A DNA stretch of 64,000 nucleotides from Metallococcus carri (lineage in GTDB: Bacteria > Actinomycetota > Actinomycetes > Actinomycetales > Dermatophilaceae), in the NCBI RefSeq assembly GCF_011440275.1, contig NZ_JAAOIV010000007.1, positions 62,001 through 126,000 on the forward strand, read 5' to 3'. Position numbers and translations under genes: made by a program. Numbering within the stretch: position 1 is the first letter of the stretch; each line of letters starts with the position of its first letter. Shown piece after piece: positions 36,017 through 44,815 of the stretch. The notes under the pieces are model-generated. The model made no database searches. It was not told the DNA's origin and worked only from the letters and a program-made list of their open reading frames with translations.

Positions 36017-37024
36017 ATGGCGATCAAGCTGGGGTACAAGGCGTCCGCCGAGCAGTTCGACCCGCGTGAGCTGGTCGAACTGGGGGTCGCCGCCGAGGCG
36101 CACGGGATGCAGTCGGCGTTCGTGTCCGACCACTTCCAGCCGTGGCGGCATGAGGGCGGGCACGCGCCTTTCGCGATCGCGTGGATGACCGCGGTCGGCG
36201 AGCGCACCAGCGCGATCACCCTCGGCACGTCGGTGCTGACGCCGACCTTCCGCTACAACCCGGCGGTCATCGCGCAGGCCTTCGCGACCATGGGTCTGCT
36301 CTACCCCGGCCGGATCGTGCTCGGCGTGGGCACCGGCGAGGCGCTCAACGAGATCGCCACCGGCTTCACCGGCGAGTGGCCGGATTTCAAGGAGCGATTC
36401 GCCCGGCTGCGGGAGTCGGTGCGCCTGATGCGCGCACTGTGGAAGGGCGACGCGGTCGACTTCGACGGCGACTACTACCGCACCTCCGGCGCGTCGATCT
36501 ACGACACCCCGACGGGCGGTGTGCCGGTCTATGTCGCCGCCGGTGGACCGACCGTCGCGAAGTATGCCGGCCGCATGGGCGACGGTTTCATCTGCACCTC
36601 GGGCAAGGGGATGGAGCTGTATGTCGACCGTTTGCTGCCCGCGGTGCGCGAAGGGTGCGAGGTCGGCAAGAAGGATTACGACGCGCTCGACAAGATGATC
36701 GAGATCAAGCTGTCGTATGACCGCGATCCGGCGAAAGCCCTTGAAAACACTCGCTTTTGGGCTCCGCTGTCGCTCACCCCGGAGCAGAAGCACAGCGTCG
36801 ACAGCCCGCGCGAGATGGAGCGCCTCGCCGACGAACTGCCGATCGAGCAGGTCGCCAAGCGCTGGATCGTCGCGTCCACCCCGGACGAGGTGCTCGCCGA
36901 GGTGCAGCCGTATGTCGACGCCGGGTTCAACCACCTGGTGTTCCACGCACCGGGCGCGGACCAGCGGCGCTTCCTCGAGCTCTTCGAGCAGGACCTGCGC
37001 TCGCCGCTGGCCGACCTCGGGTGA
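36017..37024 (+). CDS. fgd: F420-dependent glucose-6-phosphate dehydrogenase
   Basis: A 335-residue luciferase-like enzyme that oxidises glucose 6-phosphate and reduces cofactor F420. The N terminus [20 protein letters not shown], the region [19 protein letters not shown], and [14 protein letters not shown] match actinobacterial Fgd closely. Its length is the same as the mycobacterial enzyme within a residue or two. This implies the organism makes F420. REP-like repeats flank it on both sides. A second LLM-family oxidoreductase gene lies at 37798. Confidence 0.92.
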   Translation: MAIKLGYKASAEQFDPRELVELGVAAEAHGMQSAFVSDHFQPWRHEGGHAPFAIAWMTAVGERTSAITLGTSVLTPTFRYNPAVIAQAFATMGLLYPGRIVLGVGTGEALNEIATGFTGEWPDFKERFARLRESVRLMRALWKGDAVDFDGDYYRTSGASIYDTPTGGVPVYVAAGGPTVAKYAGRMGDGFICTSGKGMELYVDRLLPAVREGCEVGKKDYDALDKMIEIKLSYDRDPAKALENTRFWAPLSLTPEQKHSVDSPREMERLADELPIEQVAKRWIVASTPDEVLAEVQPYVDAGFNHLVFHAPGADQRRFLELFEQDLRSPLADLG

Positions 37025-37145
37025 TTTCGACGCGGCCCTCCCTTCGACACGCGCTCCCTTCGATACGCGCTCCTACGTCGCGCTACTCAGGACGGCGCCG
37101 TCGTCGCGCTGCTCAGGACATCGCGCACGCTCGGGCCCTGCTCAA
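37024..37145. repeat. Dispersed REP-like repeat C
   Basis: Begins at the fgd stop codon with TTTCGACGCGGCC, then CCTTCGACACGCGCTCC, CGTCGCGCTGCTCAGGAC and GCTCAATCAGCGAGTG. Family as at 13205-13500. It runs up to the stop codon of the convergent DUF2087 gene, so it fills the space between two gene ends. Confidence 0.7.
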
Positions 37146-37616
37146 TCAGCGAGTGCCACGAGTGATGAAGCGGGGCAGCCAGGCCAGCTCCCAGGCTGGC
37201 GTCTCCTGGGTCAGCCGCTGACCCTCGCGCACCGGCGGCGTGGTCACCACCCAATACTCACCGTCGGCTCGTTCGAGATAGTCGTGCTCGACGAGCAGGC
37301 GCCGCAGCCAGGCGTGGTCGGCATACACCGTGGAGAGCAACGCGGTGACCTCACGCTCGCGATAGCGACGGCCGGGCTCGAAGCGCGAGAGCACCTCAAG
37401 CAACACGGCCGCCCGCACCGCCCGGCGGGCGGGCATATCGCGCAACCGGCCGTCGTCGAACCAACGCGCGACGATCCGGTGCTGCTCGCGCTCGGCCTCG
37501 CGGTAGGCGACGTCGTCGCGCAGCGCCATGAGCGCGGTCGTGTAGTTCTCGCCGGTCTCGCGCATGCGCGCGCGGACGAGCTGCTTGAAGTCGTGGTCTG
37601 TGGTCATTCGGGTCAC
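37146..37616 (-). CDS. DUF2087 domain protein
   Basis: A 156-residue protein. The C-terminal half matches DUF2087: IVARWFDDGRLRDMPARRA, then VLLEVLSRFEPGRRYREREV and WLRRLLVEHDYLERADGEYW. This is a winged-helix-like domain often fused to or found beside regulators. The N-terminal 60 residues are charged and may form a small helical domain. Function unknown; a DNA- or RNA-binding role is inference. Confidence 0.8.
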   Translation of the reverse strand: MTRMTTDHDFKQLVRARMRETGENYTTALMALRDDVAYREAEREQHRIVARWFDDGRLRDMPARRAVRAAVLLEVLSRFEPGRRYREREVTALLSTVYADHAWLRRLLVEHDYLERADGEYWVVTTPPVREGQRLTQETPAWELAWLPRFITRGTR

Positions 37617-37797
37617 CTCACCGACCGCGTATGCCGCGTCCCCAGCCCGCGCTCTGCGGTCGTGCGTGATGCCGAAATCCGTTGTCCGACTGGAGGATTC
37701 GCTCCCCTTCGCCGCTGCGCCGGAAGCTGGGGCCCCGGGCGGGCTCGGCGTCAGTCACGCCGCCAGCAGTGTCGCACGGACGCGCTACGTTCGTCAC

Positions 37798-38652
37798 ATG
37801 AGATTCGGGCTGACGATCCTGCCGGAGTTCGCGTGGCGTGAGGCGGAGCCGAAATGGCGCGCTGCGGAGCAGCTCGGCTTCGACCACGCGTGGACCTATG
37901 ACCACCTCACCTGGGCCGGCCTGCCAGATGCGCCGTGGTTCAGCGCGACGACCACGCTCACCGCTGCCGCGATGGTGACCGAGCGCATCGACCTCGGCTT
38001 CTTCGTCGCCTCGCCGAACTTCCGTCACCCCGGAGCCTTCGTGCGCGAGATTCTCGCCCTCGACGACATCAGCGCGGGGCGGCTGCTGCTCGGGCTCGGC
38101 ACCGGCGGCAACCTCGACTCCCATATCCTCGGCGGCCCGGATTTGACTGTGCGACAACGGGTTGACCGGTTTGAGGAGTTCGTCGGCCTGCTCGACGCGC
38201 TGCTCACCACCGACCACGTCGACCACCGCGGCACGTTCTACGAGACCCACGACGTGCGCACGCTGCCGGGCCCGGTGCAGCAGCCGCGGCCGCCGTTCAT
38301 CATGGCCGGCAACGGTCCCCGGTCGCTGCGGCTGGCCTTGCGCTACGGGCAAGGCTGGGTCACCACCGGCGTCAAGGGTGACTCCCAGGACGACTGGTGG
38401 GCGTCGCTCTCGGACCTGTCCAGCAAGCTCGACGACCTCGGTGCGACCTTCCCGCGCTATCTGAATCTCGATGCGGGACATGAGTTTTCGTTGTCGAGCG
38501 TCGGTGCCTTCGAGGAGATGACCGGTCGCGCGAGCGAGCTCGGGTTCACCGACCTGATCACCCACTGGCCGCGGCCCGACAGCCCGTATGCCGGCTCGGT
38601 CGCCACCCTCGAACAAGTCGCCTCCGAGGTGCTGCCCCGCTGGCGAGGCTGA
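37798..38652 (+). CDS. LLM-class flavin/F420-dependent oxidoreductase
   Basis: A 284-residue luciferase-like monooxygenase-fold enzyme starting MRFGLTILPEF (ATG at 37798). Core motifs are AEQLGFDHAWTYDHLTW, FFVASPNFRHPGAFVRE and GRLLLGLGTGGNLDS. Many actinobacterial LLM proteins use F420 rather than FMN, and an Fgd gene that would supply reduced F420 lies 800 bases upstream. Substrate unknown. Confidence 0.85.
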   Translation: MRFGLTILPEFAWREAEPKWRAAEQLGFDHAWTYDHLTWAGLPDAPWFSATTTLTAAAMVTERIDLGFFVASPNFRHPGAFVREILALDDISAGRLLLGLGTGGNLDSHILGGPDLTVRQRVDRFEEFVGLLDALLTTDHVDHRGTFYETHDVRTLPGPVQQPRPPFIMAGNGPRSLRLALRYGQGWVTTGVKGDSQDDWWASLSDLSSKLDDLGATFPRYLNLDAGHEFSLSSVGAFEEMTGRASELGFTDLITHWPRPDSPYAGSVATLEQVASEVLPRWRG

Positions 38653-38680
38653 CCGCGGCGTTGTGCCCCGCGCGCCGGTT

Positions 38681-38848
38681 TCAGACCGCGGTGACGACGT
38701 CCGGGCGCGCGGAGGCGAGGGCAACATCGAGGGTGGCGAGGCGGCCGCCATACGACGCAGCAAGGCTGGCGGGATCGGCATCGTGGTGCTCATGCTCGGC
38801 GACGGTGAGAGCGATCAGCACATTGGCGTCGAGCAGGTAGGTGGTCAC
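38681..38848 (-). pseudogene. VapC-type PIN toxin with internal deletion
   Basis: A 55-codon frame starting GTG (38846-38848) reads VTTYLLDANVLIALTVAEHE, the N terminus of a PIN-domain ribonuclease with its first catalytic Asp. It then jumps to SLAASYGGRLATLDVALASA, which is typical of the VapC C terminus. A full VapC has about 130 residues, so roughly 75 central codons, including the central acidic catalytic residues, are gone in frame. It overlaps vapB by four bases (GTGA). The toxin should be inactive. Confidence 0.75.
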
Positions 38849-39075
38849 TCGTCGGCCAGTGCTTGCGCGATCTCGTCGAAGGTGACCCGGCGCCCGACGC
38901 TGATCACCGGGAATCCCGAGGTCGCATCGGTGGTGACCTCCAGCGGCTCACCGAGCTGACCGAGCCCACGAGCCGCTAGGTCGGCGACGACCGCGGAGAG
39001 TGACGTGCCGCGTTGGCGCGCGAGAGCGACGGCACGCTGGTGCAGCGCGGCAGGAAGGTCGACGGTCGTCCGCAT
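38845..39075 (-). CDS. vapB: VapB-type ribbon-helix-helix antitoxin
   Basis: A 76-residue protein starting MRTTVDLPAALHQRAVALAR, a ribbon-helix-helix DNA-binding domain (residues 1-40, with RGTSLSAVVADLAARGL). An acidic C-terminal tail (FPVISVGRRVTFDEIAQALADE) would wrap the toxin. It overlaps the remnant vapC gene. The antitoxin looks intact although its toxin is not. Confidence 0.85.
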   Translation of the reverse strand: MRTTVDLPAALHQRAVALARQRGTSLSAVVADLAARGLGQLGEPLEVTTDATSGFPVISVGRRVTFDEIAQALADE

Positions 39076-39326
39076 CCCTGCATCGTAGGTGCATCTTTGA
39101 GTGATGCATCGATCCGTAAGGAGCCATCGGGCCTGCCAGGTTGGTCGGCCGATTCACCTCTGTAGGTGCGCTGCATTCGCGCCTAGACTCGGCATCCTGG
39201 GGCGGGCGCTGTCGGGGGATGTCCAGCGCGCGGCTCGGGGAATCGCAGGTGGGGGTTGCCATGAGTGCGTCGGATCGACCGAGATGTCTGAGCAGCGAGC
39301 CGATTGATGCCACGTCCGGGTGAGTC

Positions 39327-39548
39327 GTGGGTCGTCAGCTGCCGGGCCCTTCGCGGGAGTTCCGGGTCTATCTGGTCCAGGCGGTCGTCGCACTCGGGCT
39401 GGCCGTCGCGTTCGCCTGCGCCCGCGCGTGGGATCTCACGCTGCTCCTGCTGCTCTTCGGGATCCTCTCGGCGGTGCTCACCTGGCGGGCCTACCTGCGG
39501 TCCCAGCGCGGCGTCACCCCGTCAGGAGCGGACCGACCACCTGATTGA
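39327..39548 (+). CDS. Small two-helix membrane protein
   Basis: A 73-residue protein from a GTG start. It has two hydrophobic helices (VYLVQAVVALGLAVAFACA and LTLLLLLFGILSAVLTWRAYL) and a short basic tail. It lies 50 bases before the M20 amidohydrolase gene in the same direction. No family recognised; the ribosome-binding site is weak. Confidence 0.5.
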   Translation: MGRQLPGPSREFRVYLVQAVVALGLAVAFACARAWDLTLLLLLFGILSAVLTWRAYLRSQRGVTPSGADRPPD

Positions 39549-39597
39549 GGGCAGCCCGCCCGCGCGATCCCGTCCGGTGGTCAGCACACTGAGCCGT

Positions 39598-40818
39598 ATG
39601 ACGATCGTCGACGAAGCGCTCCTCCTCGGCCCACAGCTGTCCGCCCTGCGCCGCACGCTGCATCAGATCCCCGAGCTTGGGTTGCGACTGCCACAGACCC
39701 AGGCCGTCGTGCTGGAGCAACTGGCCGAGCTGGACGACATCGAAATCACGACCGGTCGCGAACTCGACTCTGTCACAGTCGTTTTGCGCGGCAAGGCGCG
39801 CCCGGACGGCCCGGTGGTGTTGCTGCGCGGCGACATGGACGCGCTGCCGGTCGTCGAGCAGACCGAGGTCGACTATCGCTCGACCAATGGGTGCATGCAC
39901 GCCTGCGGGCACGACCTGCACGTGGCCGGGCTGATGGGTGCGCTGCGACTGCTGCATGCCCGACGCGACGAACTCGCAGGCGACGTCGTCTTCATGTTCC
40001 AGCCTGGTGAAGAGGGTGGCGGGGGCGCAGAGGTGATGCTCACCGAAGGTGTGCTCGACGCGGCCGGGCGACCGGTCGAGGCGGCATACGCCTTGCACGT
40101 GGCGGCCTCGCAACTGCCACGCGGGCACTGGGCCTCCCGGCCGGGCACTTGTATGGCGGCCGCCGAGGATGTGCGGATCACGCTGCACGGCGCCGGCGGG
40201 CACGGGTCGCAGCCGCAGGAGGCGAAGGATCCGATCCCGGCCATCGCGGAACTCGTGACGGCGCTACAGACAAGAGTGACAAGGGAATTCGACGTTTTCG
40301 ACCCGGTGGTGATCACCGTCGGGTCGCTGCACGCTGGCACCGCGTCCAACATCATTCCCGACGACGCGCACCTGGTGGCGACGGTGCGCTCGCTCGGGCC
40401 GCAGACGCGTGAGCGCGCCCGCCGGGTGATCGAGCGGGTGGCCACCGGCATCGCGACGGCCCACGATGTGCGCGCCGAATTCCATTGGTTCGACTCCTAT
40501 CCGGCGACGATCAATGACGACACGGCATACGACCTGGGCGTGCAGGTGATCCGTGACCTGTTCGGCGATGACGCCTTCACCGAGCGGCGCACGCCCGAGA
40601 TGGGCGCGGAAGACTTTTCGTTCGTCCTCGAGCGGGTGCCCGGCGCCTACTTCTTCCTCGGCGCCTGCCCCTCGGACGAGCCCGAGGGCGCGCCGGACAA
40701 CCACTCGCCGCGTGCCGCCTTCGACGACAGCGTCCTGCCGTATGCCGCGGCCTGGCTGGCCGAGATGGCGCTGCGCCGCTGCGGTATGGCGTCCTCCGCG
40801 GCAGATCCGACGGCGTGA
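39598..40818 (+). CDS. M20-family amidohydrolase (hippurate/N-acyl-amino-acid hydrolase type)
   Basis: A 406-residue zinc hydrolase starting MTIVDEALLLGPQLSALRRT (ATG at 39598). The M20D pattern is clear: TLHQIPELGLRLPQTQ, metal-binding MHACGHDLHVAGLMGAL, and FQPGEEGGGGAEVML with the catalytic Glu. A dimerisation domain sits in the middle and the last ligand His is near the C terminus. Substrates of this branch are N-acylated or indole-conjugated amino acids; the exact one is unknown. Confidence 0.9.
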   Translation: MTIVDEALLLGPQLSALRRTLHQIPELGLRLPQTQAVVLEQLAELDDIEITTGRELDSVTVVLRGKARPDGPVVLLRGDMDALPVVEQTEVDYRSTNGCMHACGHDLHVAGLMGALRLLHARRDELAGDVVFMFQPGEEGGGGAEVMLTEGVLDAAGRPVEAAYALHVAASQLPRGHWASRPGTCMAAAEDVRITLHGAGGHGSQPQEAKDPIPAIAELVTALQTRVTREFDVFDPVVITVGSLHAGTASNIIPDDAHLVATVRSLGPQTRERARRVIERVATGIATAHDVRAEFHWFDSYPATINDDTAYDLGVQVIRDLFGDDAFTERRTPEMGAEDFSFVLERVPGAYFFLGACPSDEPEGAPDNHSPRAAFDDSVLPYAAAWLAEMALRRCGMASSAADPTA

Positions 40819-40839
40819 CTCCACCGGCGCCGACGGTGG

Positions 40840-41100
40840 TCAGCGGTTCGCGCCGTAGCGCTTGAGCGCGCCCTGGCGGGTCACCCCGAGCGCCTCGCCG
40901 ATCACCGCCCACGAGAACCCTGCCGCTCGGGCTGCGGCAACGTGCTCGGCGATCTCGGTCTCGACCCGTTGGCGCCGGTCGACGGCCGCGGTGATGGCCC
41001 GGATGGGTGCACCGTCAATGGCTGGTCCGAGTGGCTTGTCCTCGTCGCGCTCGACTTCTGCGAGGAAGTCAGCGTCGGACCTCTTCGTTCTTGTTGTCAC
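40840..41100 (-). CDS. Small HTH protein, probable antitoxin
   Basis: An 86-residue protein starting at GTG (41098-41100): VTTRTKRSDADFLAEVERDE. It is acidic at the N terminus and has a helix-turn-helix at the C terminus (GFSWAVIGEALGVTRQGALKRYG). GGGAGGGAG precedes the start. It overlaps the upstream small gene by four bases (GTGA), the arrangement of a toxin-antitoxin pair. No toxin activity has been shown; the assignment rests on size, overlap and the HTH. Confidence 0.6.
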   Translation of the reverse strand: MTTRTKRSDADFLAEVERDEDKPLGPAIDGAPIRAITAAVDRRQRVETEIAEHVAAARAAGFSWAVIGEALGVTRQGALKRYGANR

Positions 41101-41330
41101 CTCTGCTCCCTCCCTTCCAGGTACTTCCGCCGTGCCCGCATAGCGTGGATGATCACGTCGTTCGCGTTGACGCCGATCTCGAGAAGCTGACCGTCTTGCG
41201 CTGGCCCGACGATCATCGTGAAGCCGTCGTCCATCGGCCACTGCCGAAGCAGGTGACGCACCGCATGCCGGATGTCGGCATCACGCACGCCGTGGCGTCT
41301 GGCACTTTCCGTGATCTCCACCGTTGACAA
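41097..41330 (-). CDS. Small protein, probable toxin of a two-gene module
   Basis: A 77-residue protein (MSTVEITESARRHGVRDADI...) of a type common in actinobacteria, ending with NDVIIHAMRARRKYLEG. The short alpha-beta layout resembles RelE/BrnT-like toxins and similar proteins are often annotated that way. It is followed by the HTH gene with a GTGA overlap. It sits 175 bases from the outermost CRISPR-like repeat. Toxicity is inferred from context only. Confidence 0.5.
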   Translation of the reverse strand: MSTVEITESARRHGVRDADIRHAVRHLLRQWPMDDGFTMIVGPAQDGQLLEIGVNANDVIIHAMRARRKYLEGREQR

Positions 41331-41505
41331 CCATAGTTACCGATATCGAGTTGCGTGTCAACCTTGGTTACCACTTGTGGACGACGAAGTTGGCCCTCGC
41401 AGCCCTGGGGATAGCGCCCGTACTCGTCCCTCCAGTCAGCTGGCCTCAGCCCCCCGCCTTTACGGGGAGCACTCCACGGTGTGGTTCGTGAACTGCTCGT
41501 ACAGC

Positions 41506-41533
41506 CCTCAACCTTCGCGCGGGCGGAGCGGAC
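41506..41533 (-). CRISPR. Orphan degenerate copy of the main CRISPR repeat
   Basis: This 28-base block matches the main-array repeat with two substitutions (CCTCAACCTTCGCG then CGGGCGGAGCGGAC). It is separated from the main array by the four relic repeats, so it is either an old array end or a rearrangement product. Confidence 0.7.
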
Positions 41534-41660
41534 CCCCGGCTCGCCAGCCGCTGGATCGACGCCCAGTTCTCCAAAGTGATCACTCTCCGATCGTCATGAG
41601 TGTTCACTTTTCGAGGGTCGCAACTGTCGAGTTTTCAAGCGTCGTCGACACCTGGCGCAG

Positions 41661-41870
41661 CCTCGACCTCCGCGGGCGCGGGCTCACTCGGACGTCTGGT
41701 GGTCAGCACCAGGTTTGAAGCCTCGACCCCGCGGGCGCGGGGCTCACCTCCATGACCTCGCGGAACGACTCAACGATCTGCTTTGACCCCCGCACGCGTG
41801 GGGCTCACTTGCCGTCGTAGCTGGTGATCAGCGCGTGGTGACCTCGACCCCCCGCGGGCGCGGGGCTCAC
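41661..41870 (-). CRISPR. Relic array with a classical type I-E repeat
   Basis: Four imperfect repeats start at 41661, 41721, 41781 and 41842, with three 33-base spacers. On the minus strand the repeat reads GTGAGCCCCGCGCCCGCGGG then a variable G-run and TCGAGG. This is the classical actinobacterial I-E type and differs from the main array. Copies vary in length from 27 to 29 bases and in the stem, so the array is decaying. Confidence 0.85.
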
Positions 41871-41915
41871 GCTCGAGCGGACATCTCATTGAGCCTCACC
41901 GGTTTTCGGTGGGGC

Positions 41916-44771
41916 CCTCAACCTCCGCGCGTGCGGAGCGGACAAGCTCGTCGACACCTTCCCCTGGTCGGAGTTCCCTCAACCTCCGCGCGTGCGGAGC
42001 GGACCGGGGCCAGTCGACCGTCATCGAACTCCCCGGGCCTCAACCTCCGCGCGTGCGGAGCGGACGTAGGCGACGCGGAGCGGACGCCGGGCGGTGCGGC
42101 ATGAGCTTCACCGCCCGCCCTCAACCTCCGCGCGTGCGGAGCGGACGAGCGGCTGGTGCCGGCTACGAGCCGCACTGAGCCTCAACCTCCGCGCGTGCGG
42201 AGCGGACCGCCGCCAAGGTGCCGGTGAGGGTGTCGGTGGCCCCTCAACCTCCGCGCGTGCGGAGCGGACTGTGTGAACTCCACCACCGGCACGCCCGGCA
42301 GGCCTCAACCTCCGCGCGTGCGGAGCGGACCGTCGGGGTCGGTCGTCACCTGGTAGGTGACGGCCTCAACCTCCGCGCGTGCGGAGCGGACCAGCACAGT
42401 TCGGTGACGAGTTCGACGGCGAGGCCTCAACCTCCGCGCGTGCGGAGCGGACGTGCCGCGAGCGCTCGCCGACATACCGGCGACGCCTCAACCTCCGCGC
42501 GTGCGGAGCGGACACCGTCGTCACGGCGTCGATTCCGCAGGGCACGCCTCAACCTCCGCGCGTGCGGAGCGGACGTGAGCGAGTGGATCGACACCGCGCT
42601 GGGCGTGCCTCAACCTCCGCGCGTGCGGAGCGGACGCCCGGAATACCGGGCCCAACCGCTTCTCGGGCCCTCAACCTCCGCGCGTGCGGAGCGGACGTTG
42701 GAGCGGCAGCGCCTGGACGCCGAGATGGCCCTCAACCTCCGCGCGTGCGGAGCGGACTCGGAGACCTGGACGTTGCCGTAGACCTGGGCGCCTCAACCTC
42801 CGCGCGTGCGGAGCGGACACGGCAACGTCGTGATCCCCACCTCGGCGCTCGCCTCAACCTCCGCGCGTGCGGAGCGGACCGGGCGGATCGGGCTCATGCC
42901 GCACCGCCCGGGCCTCAACCTCCGCGCGTGCGGAGCGGACGTCTGATCAAGCTCCACGCTGAACGACTGCCCGCCTCAACCTCCGCGCGTGCGGAGCGGA
43001 CGCACGCACTGCGTACGTCATCGGCTTGGGCCGGCCTCAACCTCCGCGCGTGCGGAGCGGACGAGAAGGCGTGGGAAGAACGCGAGGGCGGCTGGCCTCA
43101 ACCTCCGCGCGTGCGGAGCGGACCAGCAGATGTTCCCCGACCTGCCTGTGCCGACGCCTCAACCTCCGCGCGTGCGGAGCGGACCTGCGGGCAACCGGAC
43201 GCCGAGTTCGCGTTCGTGCCTCAACCTCCGCGCGTGCGGAGCGGACTGGCGCACCGACGTCGACGACCTGCAGGAGGAGCCTCAACCTCCGCGCGTGCGG
43301 AGCGGACACATCCCGAATCCGGTTGCGACCTTGCCGATGCCCTCAACCTCCGCGCGTGCGGAGCGGACAGTAGTTGTCCGCCTTGTCGCCGACGTCAACG
43401 GCCTCAACCTCCGCGCGTGCGGAGCGGACGCCCCCGGCGGGAACCTCGTCCCGCAATACACCCCTCAACCTCCGCGCGTGCGGAGCGGACGCCGTGCCGA
43501 TCAGGCGGCGCTTCCCGGACAGGCCTCAACCTCCGCGCGTGCGGAGCGGACTGGGGACCAAGCGGGGATTCATCGACGCAGCTGCCTCAACCTCCGCGCG
43601 TGCGGAGCGGACCAGCAGCCGGGCCGTCGCAGAGTCGACCTGTGCCCTCAACCTCCGCGCGTGCGGAGCGGACCTCCAACTGCTCGAACGTGCTGCGCAC
43701 CGCCGCCCTCAACCTCCGCGCGTGCGGAGCGGACGTGCTTGAATGCCGGCGGTGTTGTCCTGGATCACCTCAACCTCCGCGCGTGCGGAGCGGACGCGTA
43801 TGCCGAGTACCAGTCCACCCGGCCCCCGCCTCAACCTCCGCGCGTGCGGAGCGGACGCGGATGCGGTCGCTCATGATCGCCGGTCTTGCCCTCAACCTCC
43901 GCGCGTGCGGAGCGGACTCGGCGTCGTCGGCGAACCACATCGCTGACGTGCCTCAACCTCCGCGCGTGCGGAGCGGACTCAAGGTCCGCCTGCTCAGTCA
44001 GGGTGACGAGGCCTCAACCTCCGCGCGTGCGGAGCGGACCAGGGCGACCGGGTCTGGGCGCGCTTCAACGGCCCTCAACCTCCGCGCGTGCGGAGCAGAC
44101 TTGGCAGGCGGTCATGCGCTCATCACCACCGCGCCTCAACCTCCGCGCGTGCGGAGCGGACTGCCGGGCGCGGATCGTCTTGGGGTTCAAGCGCCCTCAA
44201 CCTCCGCGCGTGCGGAGCGGACCCGAGGAGGTCGGTCGCGCCGGCGGTGATGTGGCCTCACCCTCCGCGCGTGCGGAGCGGACTGGTGCGCACGGGTTCC
44301 GTTGCGGGAGTGACCACCTCAACCTCCGCGCGTGCGGAGCGGACGGGGCGTCGGGGTCCACCGTCACCGAGCAGTCGCCTCAACCTCCGCGCGTGCGGAG
44401 CGGACGGCTTCCAGTCCGGGGCCGACAAGTCGGATGACCCTCAACCTCCGCGCGTGCGGAGCGGACATAGATGTCTGCCGTGGGTGCGACCCGCCCATCC
44501 CTCAACCTCCGCGCGTGCGGAGCGGACTCCTCCTGGAGTTGATCAGTCAAGCTGTTCTTCCCTCAACCTCCGCGCGTGCGGAGCGGACCTCCGGAGCCCT
44601 CATCCCCGCCAGCGAGTTCTGCCTCAACCTCCGCGCGTGCGGAGCGGACGTCTCATCATCGATCCTGTAGGTGCTCAGCGCCCCTCAACCTCCGCGCGTG
44701 CGGAGCGGACCACCTACGTGCCCTCACCGCCCGCGGCGGGGTGCCTCAACCTCCGTGCGTGCGGAGCGGAC
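41916..44771 (-). CRISPR. Main CRISPR array, 47 repeats
   Basis: Forty-seven copies of a 28-base repeat recur with a 61-base period and 33-base spacers; two spacers have 34. On the plus strand the repeat is CCTCAACCTCCGCGCG followed by TGCGGAGCGGAC, with stem CTCCGC/GCGGAG. Read on the minus strand it begins GTCCGCTCCGCACGCG and ends GGTTGAGG, the same architecture as I-E repeats. Repeats are nearly identical; variants start at 44073, 44256 and 44744. One interval (42066-42118) is 53 bases and contains a truncated repeat. Minus-strand transcription is inferred from repeat type, decay at the low-coordinate end and the cas genes upstream. Confidence 0.97.
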
Positions 44772-44815
44772 ACTTGCTGACCTGGGGAAACACTCAGCCT
44801 CGCGCAGTTTCAGCA
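44772..44815 (-). other. Short leader-like gap between csb2 and the first repeat
   Basis: Only 44 bases separate the csb2 stop from the first repeat on the minus strand. The last bases before the repeat read CCCAGGTCAGCAAGT. There is no promoter visible in the gap, so the array is probably transcribed from the cas operon promoter. It may be the remnant of a leader. Confidence 0.5.

Noticed and set aside
42218-44780. Long open frames (up to 623 codons) across the CRISPR region with repeated peptides such as STSARAERT and LNLRACGAD
   Set aside because: They are the 61-base repeat unit read in three frames; the repeats lack stop codons, so the frames stay open by construction.
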